This document shows positions 41,784 to 49,781 of a stretch of DNA of 64,000 nucleotides, in pieces; position 1 is the first letter of the stretch, and each line of letters starts with the position of its first letter. The notes below the pieces were generated by a model that was given only the letters and a program-made list of their open reading frames with translations, ran no database searches and was not told the DNA's origin. This stretch comes from an uncultured Bacteroidia bacterium (GTDB lineage Bacteria; Bacteroidota; Bacteroidia; Bacteroidales; UBA932), in NCBI GenBank assembly GCA_902798975.1, contig CADBYT010000004.1, forward strand, positions 142,721 to 206,720. The letters run 5' to 3'. Made by a program: the position numbers and the translations under genes.

Positions 41784-42683
41784 CTAGCGGGTCATCCGAA
41801 CAACAATAGAGAGCGGCAGCGCCTTGCCGAAGGGATCGTTGAGGGCGAGTTCGCCGCTCTCGACGGTGCCGACGCGCATCGCCTGCCGGAGCACCGTTTC
41901 GCCCAGCAGGGCGGAATAGCCGTTGCTGTAGAGGTTGAGCACCAGGAAGGCGTCCTGCGGAGCGAGGATCTCCCCGACGCTGCGGAGCATGTCGAAGAGG
42001 CACTCGTCCAGCTTCCACTTCTCTCCGTCCGGGCCATGGCCGTAGGCGGGCGGGTCGAGGATGATGCCGTCGTAGCGCTTGCCGCGGCGCGCCTCGCGCC
42101 GGGCGAATTTCATGGCGTCTTCCACCACCCAGCGGATGCCGTCCAGGCCGCTGTGCTCCATGTTTCCGCGCGCCCAGGTGACCACCTGCCGGACGGAATC
42201 CAGGTGGGTCACGTCGGCGCCGGCCGCCTTGGCGGCGAGCGAAGCCGCGCCCGTGTAGGCGAAGAGGTTCAGCACACGGGGCGTGCCGCCTTTCGCGGCG
42301 AGCGCCCGGGTCTGCCGGTAGATATAGTCCCAGTTGGGAGCCTGCTCCGGGAACACGCCGACATGTTTAAATGACGTCAATCCAAGACGCAGATCCATCT
42401 TCAGGCCGTCCACATTCGCGTAGCGTATCCACCACTGGTCATCCATCTTCCGGAGGCGGTTCCAGGTACCGCTGTCCTCCTTGCCGGCCTTGCCGAAACC
42501 GGCACCCGGCGTGAAGGTCGTGTGCGCGAGCCTGCGCCATTCCGCTTCAGGCAGGGATTTGTCCCAGAGGGCCTTGGGCTCCGGACGCGCAAGCACGTAG
42601 GCACCGAAGCGTTCGAGCTTCTCGCCCGCGCCGCTGTCCAGGAGCTCGTAGTCCGACCAGGAAGGGGGAGGGAATTCTGCCAT
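41784..42683 (-). CDS. Class I SAM-dependent rRNA methyltransferase (RlmI-like)
   Basis: This 299-residue enzyme has the SAM motif VLNLFAYTGAASLAAK near residue 140 and the catalytic-type motif ILDPPAYGHG near 215, as in RlmI-type cytosine methyltransferases of Bacteroidota, but without the usual PUA domain of full-length RlmI. I chose MAEFPPPSWSDYELLDSG as start; an ATG 13 codons upstream lies inside the DUF2723 gene. It follows that gene by 4 bases. Confidence 0.85.
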   Translation of the reverse strand: MAEFPPPSWSDYELLDSGAGEKLERFGAYVLARPEPKALWDKSLPEAEWRRLAHTTFTPGAGFGKAGKEDSGTWNRLRKMDDQWWIRYANVDGLKMDLRLGLTSFKHVGVFPEQAPNWDYIYRQTRALAAKGGTPRVLNLFAYTGAASLAAKAAGADVTHLDSVRQVVTWARGNMEHSGLDGIRWVVEDAMKFARREARRGKRYDGIILDPPAYGHGPDGEKWKLDECLFDMLRSVGEILAPQDAFLVLNLYSNGYSALLGETVLRQAMRVGTVESGELALNDPFGKALPLSIVVRMTR

Positions 42684-42687
42684 ATCT

Positions 42688-45600
42688 TTAGGATTCGTCT
42701 TCGAGTGCATCGGATGCGGCATCCACCAGGGCCACGAGGCCGTCGGTAAGCTGCTTCGACAGGTCCGTATCGCCGGCCGACTTCATCACGTCAGCCAGGA
42801 AATATATGTACTGCCCCACGATCTCGAACTCTTCGCGGGCCCAGTTGTAGAATTCGATATAGAACTTGGCGCTCTTCAGCAACTCGTTTCCAAGCTGCGT
42901 CGCCAGGATGCGCGCCTTCTCCGGCTGCCCCAGCCGATAGTAGTCCTCGATCATCGAGATGACCATGTAGTCGTTGCCCGAGAAGCCGAGCGGGACGGTC
43001 TCCAGCGGATAGTGCTGCATGATCTCATTGGCCTTGTCCACCATCTCCAGCGCCCGGTCCTTCTCGCCCGCCTTCATGAAGGTGTCGGCGCAGGTCACGA
43101 ACATGCTGCGGATAGACATCACGCCGAGGTGCGTATACATGTTCTGGTAGTCGATGAAGTAGTCGTCGCGCGCCACGTCGTCCCAGTTGTAGACCTGCGT
43201 CATCAGGCGATAGAGCTCGTCGGTGTCCACGAAGCCCGCTTCGGTGGTCGTGGTCTTGTTCTTGATCGGGACGAACTTGAAGGAATAGCCCGTGTACTCG
43301 AGGTACTCCTTGATGCCGACATTGAGGTCGCCGCCCATGTTGAGGAAACACAGCGGGCGATCCCACTCGTAACCTGACAGCAGGTCGAGCAGGAAGAGTT
43401 CCGGCTTGCTGAGGTACTCCTTGTCCTTGGAGATGGTCAGCACGATCGAATCCGGGATCTGCGCCGCGTATTTCTCATCGAGGATGCCGGATTTGATGAC
43501 GTTCTCCCGGTTCACCGGCATGACGATCTTGCGCGAAGGGATGTAGTCCACCTTGCGGCCGCTGGTCATCGGGGCCTTGATCTGCGGGTGCTTGAACACG
43601 GCCATCACGTCGGCGATGGACATCTCGCGCTCCTGGGTGTCGTAGATCGGGACGTATTCGTTGGTGCCGTACAGATACTGCTCCGGACCCACCGTGATCG
43701 GCAGCGGGGCGGACTTGTTGCACGCCCACTTCATCTGGTCGATGTGCCAGTCGGTGCCGAGCAGCGAGGTGTTGCAGATACGCACGTCCGTGCGCACGTC
43801 TTCCACCTCCTGGGCGTACCAGAGCGGGAAGGTGTCGTTGTCGCCGTGGGTCACGAGGATGCCGTTTTCTCCCACGGAGTTGAGGTAGTTGCGCGCCATC
43901 TCCACCGCCGTGCAGCGGTTCGATCGGTCGTGGTCGTCCCAGTTTTGTGCAGCCATCTGCACGGGCACGATCAGGCACAGGACCGTGAGGGCACCGGCCG
44001 TCATCAGGCTGCCGCGGCCCTTGCGGGCGCCGTCAATCCAGCTGAAGAGCGCCGCGACGGCGAGTCCCGCCCAGACGCTGAAGAAATAGAAGGATCCCGC
44101 GTACGCGTAGTCGCGCTCACGCACCTGGTAGGGCTGCTGGTTCAGGAACAGCACGATGGCGATGCCCGTCATGAAGAAGAGCAGGAAGGTCAGCCAGCAG
44201 CCGCGCTTGTCGCGGTCGAACTGGAAGAAGAGGCCCAGCAGGCCGAGCAGCAGCGGCAGGAAGAAATAATGGTTCTTGCCCTTGTCCTTCGCCAGCGTGT
44301 CGGGGGCGTCGGACTGGTCGCCCAGGCGGATGTCGTCGATGAACTTCACGCCGCTCTCCCAGTTGCCGTGGAAGATGTCGCCCGGGCTGGGCGAATGGAT
44401 CTGGTTCTGCCGGCCGACGAAATTCCACATGAAATAGCGCCAGTACATCCAGTTCATCTGATAGTCGAGGAAGAAGTACAGGTTGGCGCCGAATGTCGGC
44501 TTGCGGGCCGTCGCGCCGGGAACGCGCGCCCCCTTTCCGTTCGTATAGGTCTCGTAGAATGCCTCATAGCTGCCGTCCGGGCTCGTGCTCCACATGCGCG
44601 GGAAGAGCATCTTGCCCGACGCCTTGTAGCGGGCGTCGATCGGGCCTTCGACCTTCTTGTACTTGCCGTCGAGCGGAGCCCAGTAGGTCGTGGTCTTCAG
44701 ATCGTAGGGCGCGCCGTAGTACTGGCCGTAGAGGAGCGGCTTGGAGCCGTACTGCTCGCGGGAGAGGTAGCGCACAAGGGTGAAGGCGTTGTCCGGCTGG
44801 TATTCGTTGGTCGGCGTCTTGGCGCAGGAGCGGATGATGTCGATGCTGACCACCGAGAAGCCGATCGTGATGACGGTCACGCACAGCAGTGCGGTATTGA
44901 GGAAAACCTTCTCCTGCTTCATCGTAAGGAAAATTCCCCAGAAGAGCAGCGCCAGCAGCGCGGCCAGGAAGAAGGCGGCGCCGCTGTTGTACGGCAGGCC
45001 GAGCACATTGACAAAGAAGAGGTCGAAGTATGCCGCCACCTTCGGCAGGTAGGGCACCACCACGAAGTTGATCAGGCCCAGGATCACCACGCCCACGGCG
45101 AAGATCTTCACCAATTCCCAGAAGTTGAACGGCTTGTCCTCACGCTGACGGTAGTAGTACATAAACACGATGGCCGGGATGACCAGCAGGTTCAGCAGGT
45201 GCACGCCGATGCTCAGGCCCATCAGGAAGGCGATCAGCACGATCCAGCGCAGGGCGTGCGGCTCGTCGGCGCGGTCGTACCAGACCGTCATCAGCCAGAA
45301 CACCACGGCGGTGAAGAGCGACGACATCGCGTAGACCTCACCCTCGACGGCCGAGAACCAGAAGGTGTCGGAGAAGGCATAAATCAGGCCGCCCACGAGG
45401 CCGGAGCCGAAGATGGCGACGGCCTGCCCCGTGCTGTAGCTACCGTCAGCGGCCGGGCGCACCAGGCGCTTGGCCAGCCAGACAATGGTCAGATACAGGA
45501 AGAGAATCGTCGCCGCGGAACACAGCGCGCTCATCGCGTTCACGAGAATAGCCGCGTGCATGTTGTCCCCGAACAAGGTGAAAATGCGGGCGAACAGTTG

Positions 45601-45777
45601 GAACACGGGGTTTCCCGGCGGATGCCCCACCTCGAGTTTATAGGAAGACGCTATGAACTCGCCGCAGTCCCAGAAAGAGGCGGACGGTTCTATGGTCAGC
45701 AGATACGTGACGGCGGAGACGACGAAAGCGACTCCCGCGCAGATCCGGTTCCACAGGGTAAATTTCTTCTCAGTCAT
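42688..45777 (-). CDS. DUF2723 membrane protein, predicted glycosyltransferase
   Basis: This 1029-residue polytopic protein has about ten N-terminal membrane helices and a large C-terminal domain with TPR-like helices. The motif FWDCGEFIASSYKLEVGHPP near residue 35 is the family signature and resembles the first catalytic loop (acidic residues) of protein mannosyltransferases, to which DUF2723 is distantly related. It may be a lipid-linked-sugar transferase. The start at MTEKKFTLWNR is set by the promoter box just upstream. Confidence 0.85.
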   Translation of the reverse strand: MTEKKFTLWNRICAGVAFVVSAVTYLLTIEPSASFWDCGEFIASSYKLEVGHPPGNPVFQLFARIFTLFGDNMHAAILVNAMSALCSAATILFLYLTIVWLAKRLVRPAADGSYSTGQAVAIFGSGLVGGLIYAFSDTFWFSAVEGEVYAMSSLFTAVVFWLMTVWYDRADEPHALRWIVLIAFLMGLSIGVHLLNLLVIPAIVFMYYYRQREDKPFNFWELVKIFAVGVVILGLINFVVVPYLPKVAAYFDLFFVNVLGLPYNSGAAFFLAALLALLFWGIFLTMKQEKVFLNTALLCVTVITIGFSVVSIDIIRSCAKTPTNEYQPDNAFTLVRYLSREQYGSKPLLYGQYYGAPYDLKTTTYWAPLDGKYKKVEGPIDARYKASGKMLFPRMWSTSPDGSYEAFYETYTNGKGARVPGATARKPTFGANLYFFLDYQMNWMYWRYFMWNFVGRQNQIHSPSPGDIFHGNWESGVKFIDDIRLGDQSDAPDTLAKDKGKNHYFFLPLLLGLLGLFFQFDRDKRGCWLTFLLFFMTGIAIVLFLNQQPYQVRERDYAYAGSFYFFSVWAGLAVAALFSWIDGARKGRGSLMTAGALTVLCLIVPVQMAAQNWDDHDRSNRCTAVEMARNYLNSVGENGILVTHGDNDTFPLWYAQEVEDVRTDVRICNTSLLGTDWHIDQMKWACNKSAPLPITVGPEQYLYGTNEYVPIYDTQEREMSIADVMAVFKHPQIKAPMTSGRKVDYIPSRKIVMPVNRENVIKSGILDEKYAAQIPDSIVLTISKDKEYLSKPELFLLDLLSGYEWDRPLCFLNMGGDLNVGIKEYLEYTGYSFKFVPIKNKTTTTEAGFVDTDELYRLMTQVYNWDDVARDDYFIDYQNMYTHLGVMSIRSMFVTCADTFMKAGEKDRALEMVDKANEIMQHYPLETVPLGFSGNDYMVISMIEDYYRLGQPEKARILATQLGNELLKSAKFYIEFYNWAREEFEIVGQYIYFLADVMKSAGDTDLSKQLTDGLVALVDAASDALEDES

Positions 45778-45783
45778 AACCTG

Positions 45784-45791
45784 CAAATGTA
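45784..45791 (-). promoter_or_regulatory. Predicted -7 promoter box (TACATTTG) for DUF2723
   Basis: The minus-strand TACATTTG lies only 6 bases before the ATG at 45777, implying a nearly leaderless mRNA. Confidence 0.6.
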
Positions 45792-45805
45792 CAATTAAAA
45801 ATCTG

Positions 45806-45813
45806 TATCTTTG
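45806..45813 (+). promoter_or_regulatory. Predicted -7 promoter box (TATCTTTG) for the SUI1 operon
   Basis: The plus-strand TATCTTTG lies 18 bases before the SUI1 ATG, in a 54-base divergent region. Confidence 0.65.
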
Positions 45814-45831
45814 CAAAAATTATCCCATTCT

Positions 45832-46179
45832 ATGGCACAACAGGACTGGAAAAGCCGTTTGGGGGTGGTTTATTCCACCAATCCCGACTTCCAATACGAA
45901 ACGACGCAGGACGCCCCCGAAGCGGACACGCTTCCGCCCGAAAAGCAGCGCCTGATCGTCCGCATCGACCGGCGCCGCCGCGCCGGGAAACAGGTCACGC
46001 TCGTGGACGGTTTCGTCGGCCGCGAGGCCGACCTGTCCGCCCTGGCCAAGACGCTCAAGACCAAATGCGGCGTGGGAGGCACCGTGGAGGATGGCCAGAT
46101 CCTCATTCAGGGAGACCTGCGCGACAAGCTCGTCACCCTGCTCGGCACCATGGGCTACCAGGTCAAGCGCGGCAACTAG
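45832..46179 (+). CDS. SUI1/eIF1-family translation factor (YciH-like)
   Basis: This 115-residue protein has a disordered acidic N-terminus and the SUI1 core (LIVRIDRRRRAGKQVTLVDG, then KCGVGGTVEDGQILIQGD). Bacterial SUI1 proteins help check initiation fidelity, by analogy with eIF1. It is the first gene of the SUI1-DUF4271-hemD-rnpA-yidD set common in Bacteroidota. Confidence 0.92.
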   Translation: MAQQDWKSRLGVVYSTNPDFQYETTQDAPEADTLPPEKQRLIVRIDRRRRAGKQVTLVDGFVGREADLSALAKTLKTKCGVGGTVEDGQILIQGDLRDKLVTLLGTMGYQVKRGN

Positions 46180-46182
46180 ACC

Positions 46183-46890
46183 ATGGAAGAGGTCTTCAGG
46201 AGCGGCACGCTGAACATGTCCGCCAGTCCGTTCGAAGGCCTGGCGGCGGAACCGCTCTGGTCCGACCTCACCATAAACCGCATCCTCGCCGTCGCGGCCG
46301 TGGCCCTGGTCCTGTTCCGCATGCTCGACCTGCTCCGCCTCCTGCCGCAGCTGCTCTACAGTTACAACCGCATCCGCGGCGCCGAAGCACTTGAACACAG
46401 CCTCGGCACGGCGCGCCTGCGCAACCTCGTCGCCCTCAGTTTCACGCTGCCATTCTGCCTGGTCCTCGACCGCTACGCGGTGCTGCGTCCTGCGTTCTGG
46501 GAGGCCATCCCCCCGGAATGGAGTGCACCCGCCACCATCGGACTCGTGGCCGCATACATCTTGCTCCGCACCCTGATCCACGCGATTATCCATCCCCGCC
46601 GCATGGGCAGCGAGGTCGTCCTCACCCTGCGGCACAACCTCTATAATTATCTCCCGCTGCTTGTCGCACTGATGCTGCTGCTCACGGCCATTGCAATGGC
46701 GTTTCGGCTCGACGACACGCTTGTCCGGACCCTGCAACGCGTGCTGATTGCTGCCGTCTGGGGTTTCGCAACCCTGCGTTCCGGACAAATTTTAATCGCG
46801 CATGGCGCTGGATTCTCAACATTTTTGTATCTTTGCGGGCTTGAAATTTTACCAGCAGCCTTATTGGTAGCAGTTGTAGTGTTTTTTTGA
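46183..46890 (+). CDS. DUF4271 membrane protein
   Basis: This is a 235-residue protein with five to six hydrophobic helices (about 35-60, 85-105, 120-140, 160-180, 215-235). It is assigned to DUF4271 from its size, membrane layout and conserved position directly before hemD. The function is unknown. A promoter box for hemD lies inside its 3' end. Confidence 0.75.
   Translation: MEEVFRSGTLNMSASPFEGLAAEPLWSDLTINRILAVAAVALVLFRMLDLLRLLPQLLYSYNRIRGAEALEHSLGTARLRNLVALSFTLPFCLVLDRYAVLRPAFWEAIPPEWSAPATIGLVAAYILLRTLIHAIIHPRRMGSEVVLTLRHNLYNYLPLLVALMLLLTAIAMAFRLDDTLVRTLQRVLIAAVWGFATLRSGQILIAHGAGFSTFLYLCGLEILPAALLVAVVVFF
46828..46835 (+). promoter_or_regulatory. Predicted -7 promoter box (TATCTTTG) for hemD
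   Basis: The plus-strand TATCTTTG lies inside the DUF4271 coding end, 71 bases before the hemD ATG; it would give hemD-rnpA-yidD a separate promoter. Confidence 0.5.
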
Positions 46891-46906
46891 TCAATTTTGC
46901 AGCAAG

Positions 46907-47641
46907 ATGAAGATCCTGATATCCCAGCAAGTTCCGTCCAATCTCGCAGCTTATGAGATTCTGCAAAGCCGCTGCGGAGCCGAACTGACCTTCCAGCCGT
47001 TCTTCCTCATCGAACCGCTCTCCGCCAAGGAATTCCGGGCCGAACACATCAATCTCCCCGACTATACCGCCATTGTCTTTTCCTCGCGCCACACCATCGA
47101 CGCCTACTTCAAACTGTGCGAAGAGATGCGTTTCAAGGTGCCCGAGACGATGAAGTATTTCTGCTCCACGGAAGCGGTCGCCATGTACCTGCAGAAGCAT
47201 ATCGTCTACCGCAAGCGCAAGATCTTCTACGGCACCGGCGCCCCGGCGTCCATCGTCGCGCTCGTCACCGCCAAGCACAAGGGCGAGAAGTTCCTCATCG
47301 CCACGACCGAGGGTTCCGACATCACGCCGATCACGACCCTGTTCGAGGCCGCCAAACTGGACTACACCGTGGGCGTGCTGGTCAAGCCCGTCCCACAGGA
47401 CCTCCACGAGACGAATCCCGCCGACTTCGACATCGCCGTGCTCTGCAACCCCGCCGACGTGGCGTCGCTGCACGAGAACTTCCCCGGTTTCAAGCAGGGT
47501 TCCCTCAAATTCATCTCTTTCGGCAAGGCCGTGGTCAAGGCCATGGAGGAAGCCGGCTACGAGATCGCCCTCAAAGCCCCCACGCCGGAGGCCACTTCCA
47601 TCAGCAAAGCAGTAGAACTCTACCTCCAATCCGCCTGCTAG
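46907..47641 (+). CDS. hemD: Uroporphyrinogen-III synthase family protein
   Basis: This 244-residue two-lobed protein matches the HemD family of Bacteroidota (KILISQQVPSN start, IVFSSRHTIDAYF, CSTEAVAMYL). HemD cyclises hydroxymethylbilane in tetrapyrrole synthesis. Other heme genes are absent from the window; some Bacteroidales lack the full pathway, so the actual activity is not certain. Confidence 0.85.
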   Translation: MKILISQQVPSNLAAYEILQSRCGAELTFQPFFLIEPLSAKEFRAEHINLPDYTAIVFSSRHTIDAYFKLCEEMRFKVPETMKYFCSTEAVAMYLQKHIVYRKRKIFYGTGAPASIVALVTAKHKGEKFLIATTEGSDITPITTLFEAAKLDYTVGVLVKPVPQDLHETNPADFDIAVLCNPADVASLHENFPGFKQGSLKFISFGKAVVKAMEEAGYEIALKAPTPEATSISKAVELYLQSAC

Positions 47642-48043
47642 ATGTCCGTACCGCAAAGCCATACTCTCACCAAAGAGGAAAGGCTGTGCGGGAAGACAAC
47701 CGTCTCCGCACTCATTTCCTCCGGGAAATGGGGCACCACGCCGCACCTGCGTTTCTGCTGGTCGGCGGGGCATGACACCGGCCTCAACCGGCTGATGGTG
47801 TCCGTGCCGAAGAAATTCTTCAAGCGCGCCGTCAAGCGCAACCTGCTGAAGCGCCGCATGCGCGAGGCCTACCGGCTGCAGAAAGAGCTGCTCACCGCCA
47901 CGGGCATCGACCTGCTGCTGGCTTATTCCCTTCCGGAGGTCGCCGACTTCGCCACTCTCTATGCCGAGGTCGCGACGATTCTCGGGCGTATCTCGTCGTC
48001 ATCCGCCGGCCCGACCGGCGAATCTCAATCCGCCGCGCGATGA
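47642..48043 (+). CDS. rnpA: Ribonuclease P protein component with palindrome-derived C-terminus
   Basis: This 133-residue basic protein partners the RNase P RNA in tRNA 5' maturation. The RNR motif [18 protein letters not shown] lies near residue 60. The last 16 residues ([16 protein letters not shown]) are encoded by a P4 palindrome at 47998-48027 and are not family sequence; they share PTGESQ with the insertion in Fmt. The stop overlaps the yidD start (ATGA). The gene directly follows hemD. Confidence 0.93.
   Translation: MSVPQSHTLTKEERLCGKTTVSALISSGKWGTTPHLRFCWSAGHDTGLNRLMVSVPKKFFKRAVKRNLLKRRMREAYRLQKELLTATGIDLLLAYSLPEVADFATLYAEVATILGRISSSSAGPTGESQSAAR
47998..48027. repeat. REP-type palindrome (family P4) at the rnpA 3' end
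   Basis: Arms CGCCGG (48004-48009) and CCGGCG (48015-48020) sit inside GTCATCC...GAATCTC, matching the P4 copies in fmt and the polyferredoxin gene. Confidence 0.75.
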
Positions 48044-48279
48044 GCGCCCTGGACATCATCAAGCGGATCCTCTCCGCGCCGTTCATCCTGCTGATCAAAT
48101 TCTATCAGCTGTGCATCTCGCCCCTCAAGGGGCCGACCTGCCGCTTCACCCCCACCTGCTCGCAGTACGCCCTCGAGGCCTTCCGCAAGTACGGGCCTTT
48201 CAAAGGGTTCTGGCTCTCGCTGAAACGTATCCTCCGCTGCCACCCGTGGGGTGGTAGTGGATATGATCCAGTGCCCTGA
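48040..48279 (+). CDS. yidD: YidD, membrane protein insertion efficiency factor
   Basis: This is a 79-residue protein with the conserved cysteine segment [14 protein letters not shown] and the C-terminal [14 protein letters not shown]. It supports YidC-dependent membrane insertion. The end GYDPVP is family sequence, so the codons of 48260-48275, which form the left arm of a hairpin, are original and the right arm (48281-48296) is a copy. Confidence 0.93.
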   Translation: MSALDIIKRILSAPFILLIKFYQLCISPLKGPTCRFTPTCSQYALEAFRKYGPFKGFWLSLKRILRCHPWGGSGYDPVP

Positions 48280-48369
48280 CGGCACTGGATCATATCGCTG
48301 ACGCTATGACGGGGGGCGTTCCCCCCGGAACCCCCTGCGTCGCTTCGCTTCGATGCTGCAGACGCTAGC
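48260..48369 (+). repeat. Palindromic element P2 with inverted copy of the yidD end
   Basis: A perfect 16-bp hairpin, 48260-48275 against 48281-48296 with loop CTGAC, is followed by GCTGACGCTATGACGGGGG, a G5/C5 hairpin (GGGGGG...CCCCCC) and a GTCGCTTCGCT stretch, up to about 48369. The stop codon of yidD lies in the loop. The tail reaches the 3' end of the convergent S24/S26 gene. The same element is inside mutY. Confidence 0.8.
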
Positions 48370-48790
48370 GAATCAGGCGACGGTAAATGCCGAGAATATA
48401 GCGCCGGACGGGCTTTAGGCGGCGCCAGAAGCGGCCGGAGCCGGGCTGGATGCGGCGGCCGGAAGGGCGGATGATTTCCGTGACGGTACCGAGCACATCG
48501 GCGACGGTGCAATGCTCCGTGCCGGCGAGGTTGCCGTCGCCCATCAGGGTCAGGGCGTCGCCGGAGACGGCGATGACGCGGTGCAGGATGTATTTCTCCC
48601 CGATACGGACCAGCACAATGTCGCCGACGGCCACCTCCGGGCGGGCATGCAGCACCACGCGGTCGCGTCCGCCGCGGATAAAGGGAAGCATGCTGTTGCC
48701 TGTGGGAATGATGACGGCCTCGCGACCCTCCCGCAGGATGGCCGTCACCTCGCCGAGGAGGATTTCGTTGGGCAGGGTCATCCTATGCAT
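48365..48790 (-). CDS. S24/S26-family peptidase-like protein
   Basis: This 141-residue protein resembles signal-peptidase/LexA-type serine peptidases. GNSMLPFIRGG near residue 31 carries the catalytic-type serine, and YILHRVIAVSGD near 69 and GDGNL near 84 fit the fold, but a catalytic lysine is not obvious. No long N-terminal membrane helix is seen. An ATG at 48781 is an alternative start. It overlaps the HprK-like gene by 8 bases. The same gene pair next to PqqD and ABC genes occurs in other Bacteroidota. Confidence 0.7.
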   Translation of the reverse strand: MHRMTLPNEILLGEVTAILREGREAVIIPTGNSMLPFIRGGRDRVVLHARPEVAVGDIVLVRIGEKYILHRVIAVSGDALTLMGDGNLAGTEHCTVADVLGTVTEIIRPSGRRIQPGSGRFWRRLKPVRRYILGIYRRLIR

Positions 48791-49775
48791 CGACCGTTTC
48801 CTGACAGAGCCGGGCGGCCGCCTCGTCCGGCAGACATTCCAATTGATAGCAAGGCACCTGCTGTGCGATGGCGGACAGGGTCTCGTGCTGCGCGTCGGCG
48901 AGCGAGCGGATGGGGCGGAAGCCGGAGCAGGAAGCCATCACGGAACCGTACGCATGCACCATGCTGAGGCGCTCGATGCGGTTGTACGGTGCCTGCCGCA
49001 GGCGGACGATGGCACCCACAGGCGCATCCTGCGCCTTGTAGCAGGGCGTTTTGCCGCTCCAGGGCGAGCCGAACACCCGCGCCTGCCCGTCGATGATGCG
49101 GAGCACCGGATTGTCGTCGTTGAGCAGTTCCGTTCCGGGGATGTGGTCCAGCCAAAGGCGGGAGTGGGTGCTCTTGCCGGTGCCGCTCTTGCCCAGGAAC
49201 AGGAAGCCGCGTCCGCCGTGCAGCGCCACCGAGGCGTGCATCTCCAGCGCGGCGTACGGCGCCGACGCGAAGGCGAACAGCAGCATCAGCGCGTTGTTGA
49301 TGGCGAAGGCCTGGGCGGACGGACTGCCTTCGGCAAAAAGTTTCCCCTCCCGGAAATCGCCGCTCATCTCCAGCACGCCGCACACCTGCGCGCCCGGCCC
49401 GGGCGCAAACGCCGCCTGGTAACCCTCACCGCTGCGGAAGAAGCCCACGACGGGTTCGCCCGTCTTCTCCTGCGGTTTCAGCAGCGGCTCCCCCGGTTCC
49501 CCCGGTTTCTGATCACTCAGTTCCAGATGGAACAAGGCAGCGGAACCGTCAGCAGCCTCGCCAGACCGTAGCCACCCTCGGCTTCGTAAGAGGGAGGGGG
49601 CCGACGACGAAGTCGTTGGGAGGGGTCCGGCACAGCCGGACGTCTGGAGAGGCTGGCTGTCGGTCCGCGCCTCCAGCGAAAACGGATCGTAGTTGTGCAA
49701 CAGGTCAGCGGCCGGATGGCCGTCCGGCAGATCCAGCGAGAAGACAAGTCCCGCGACCTGAAAAAATCGGACCAT
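48783..49775 (-). CDS. HPr kinase-like P-loop protein with inserted element
   Basis: This 330-residue protein has Walker A GKSGTGKST near residue 200 (within ALHGGRGFLFLGKSGTGKST) and LLNDDNPVLRI downstream, as in the HprK/PEPCK-like proteins that accompany PqqD in peptide-modification loci. No HPr or PTS genes are in the window, so sugar-transport control is unlikely. A P1 element is translated at residues 41-74 (TSGCAGPLP, SLLRSRGWLRS), in a poorly conserved N-terminal region. It precedes the S24/S26 gene and follows lepA by 6 bases. Confidence 0.72.
   Translation of the reverse strand: MVRFFQVAGLVFSLDLPDGHPAADLLHNYDPFSLEARTDSQPLQTSGCAGPLPTTSSSAPSLLRSRGWLRSGEAADGSAALFHLELSDQKPGEPGEPLLKPQEKTGEPVVGFFRSGEGYQAAFAPGPGAQVCGVLEMSGDFREGKLFAEGSPSAQAFAINNALMLLFAFASAPYAALEMHASVALHGGRGFLFLGKSGTGKSTHSRLWLDHIPGTELLNDDNPVLRIIDGQARVFGSPWSGKTPCYKAQDAPVGAIVRLRQAPYNRIERLSMVHAYGSVMASCSGFRPIRSLADAQHETLSAIAQQVPCYQLECLPDEAAARLCQETVDA
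49553..49655. repeat. Palindromic element P1, copy 3, in the HprK-like gene
   Basis: The ends CAGCCTCGCCAG (49553-49564) and CTGGAGAGGCTG (49644-49655) form an inverted repeat with one mismatch. The core hairpin TCCGGCACAGCCGGA and the CCCTC...GAGGG stretch are as in the two trmB copies, and the tip hairpin (ACGACGAAGTCGT) differs from both. Confidence 0.85.
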
Positions 49776-49781
49776 GGCAGA

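Noticed and set aside
41665-42018. Short frame ending in the P3 palindrome
   Set aside because: It overlaps the methyltransferase gene in another frame and its tail (LVFRQTCPENN) is just a translated repeat.
43588-45798. 736-residue plus-strand frame over DUF2723
   Set aside because: It is a shadow of the DUF2723 gene on the opposite strand.
48783-49775. True HPr kinase controlling sugar uptake
   Set aside because: No HPr or PTS genes are nearby, and the PqqD/ABC context fits the HprK-like proteins of peptide loci better.
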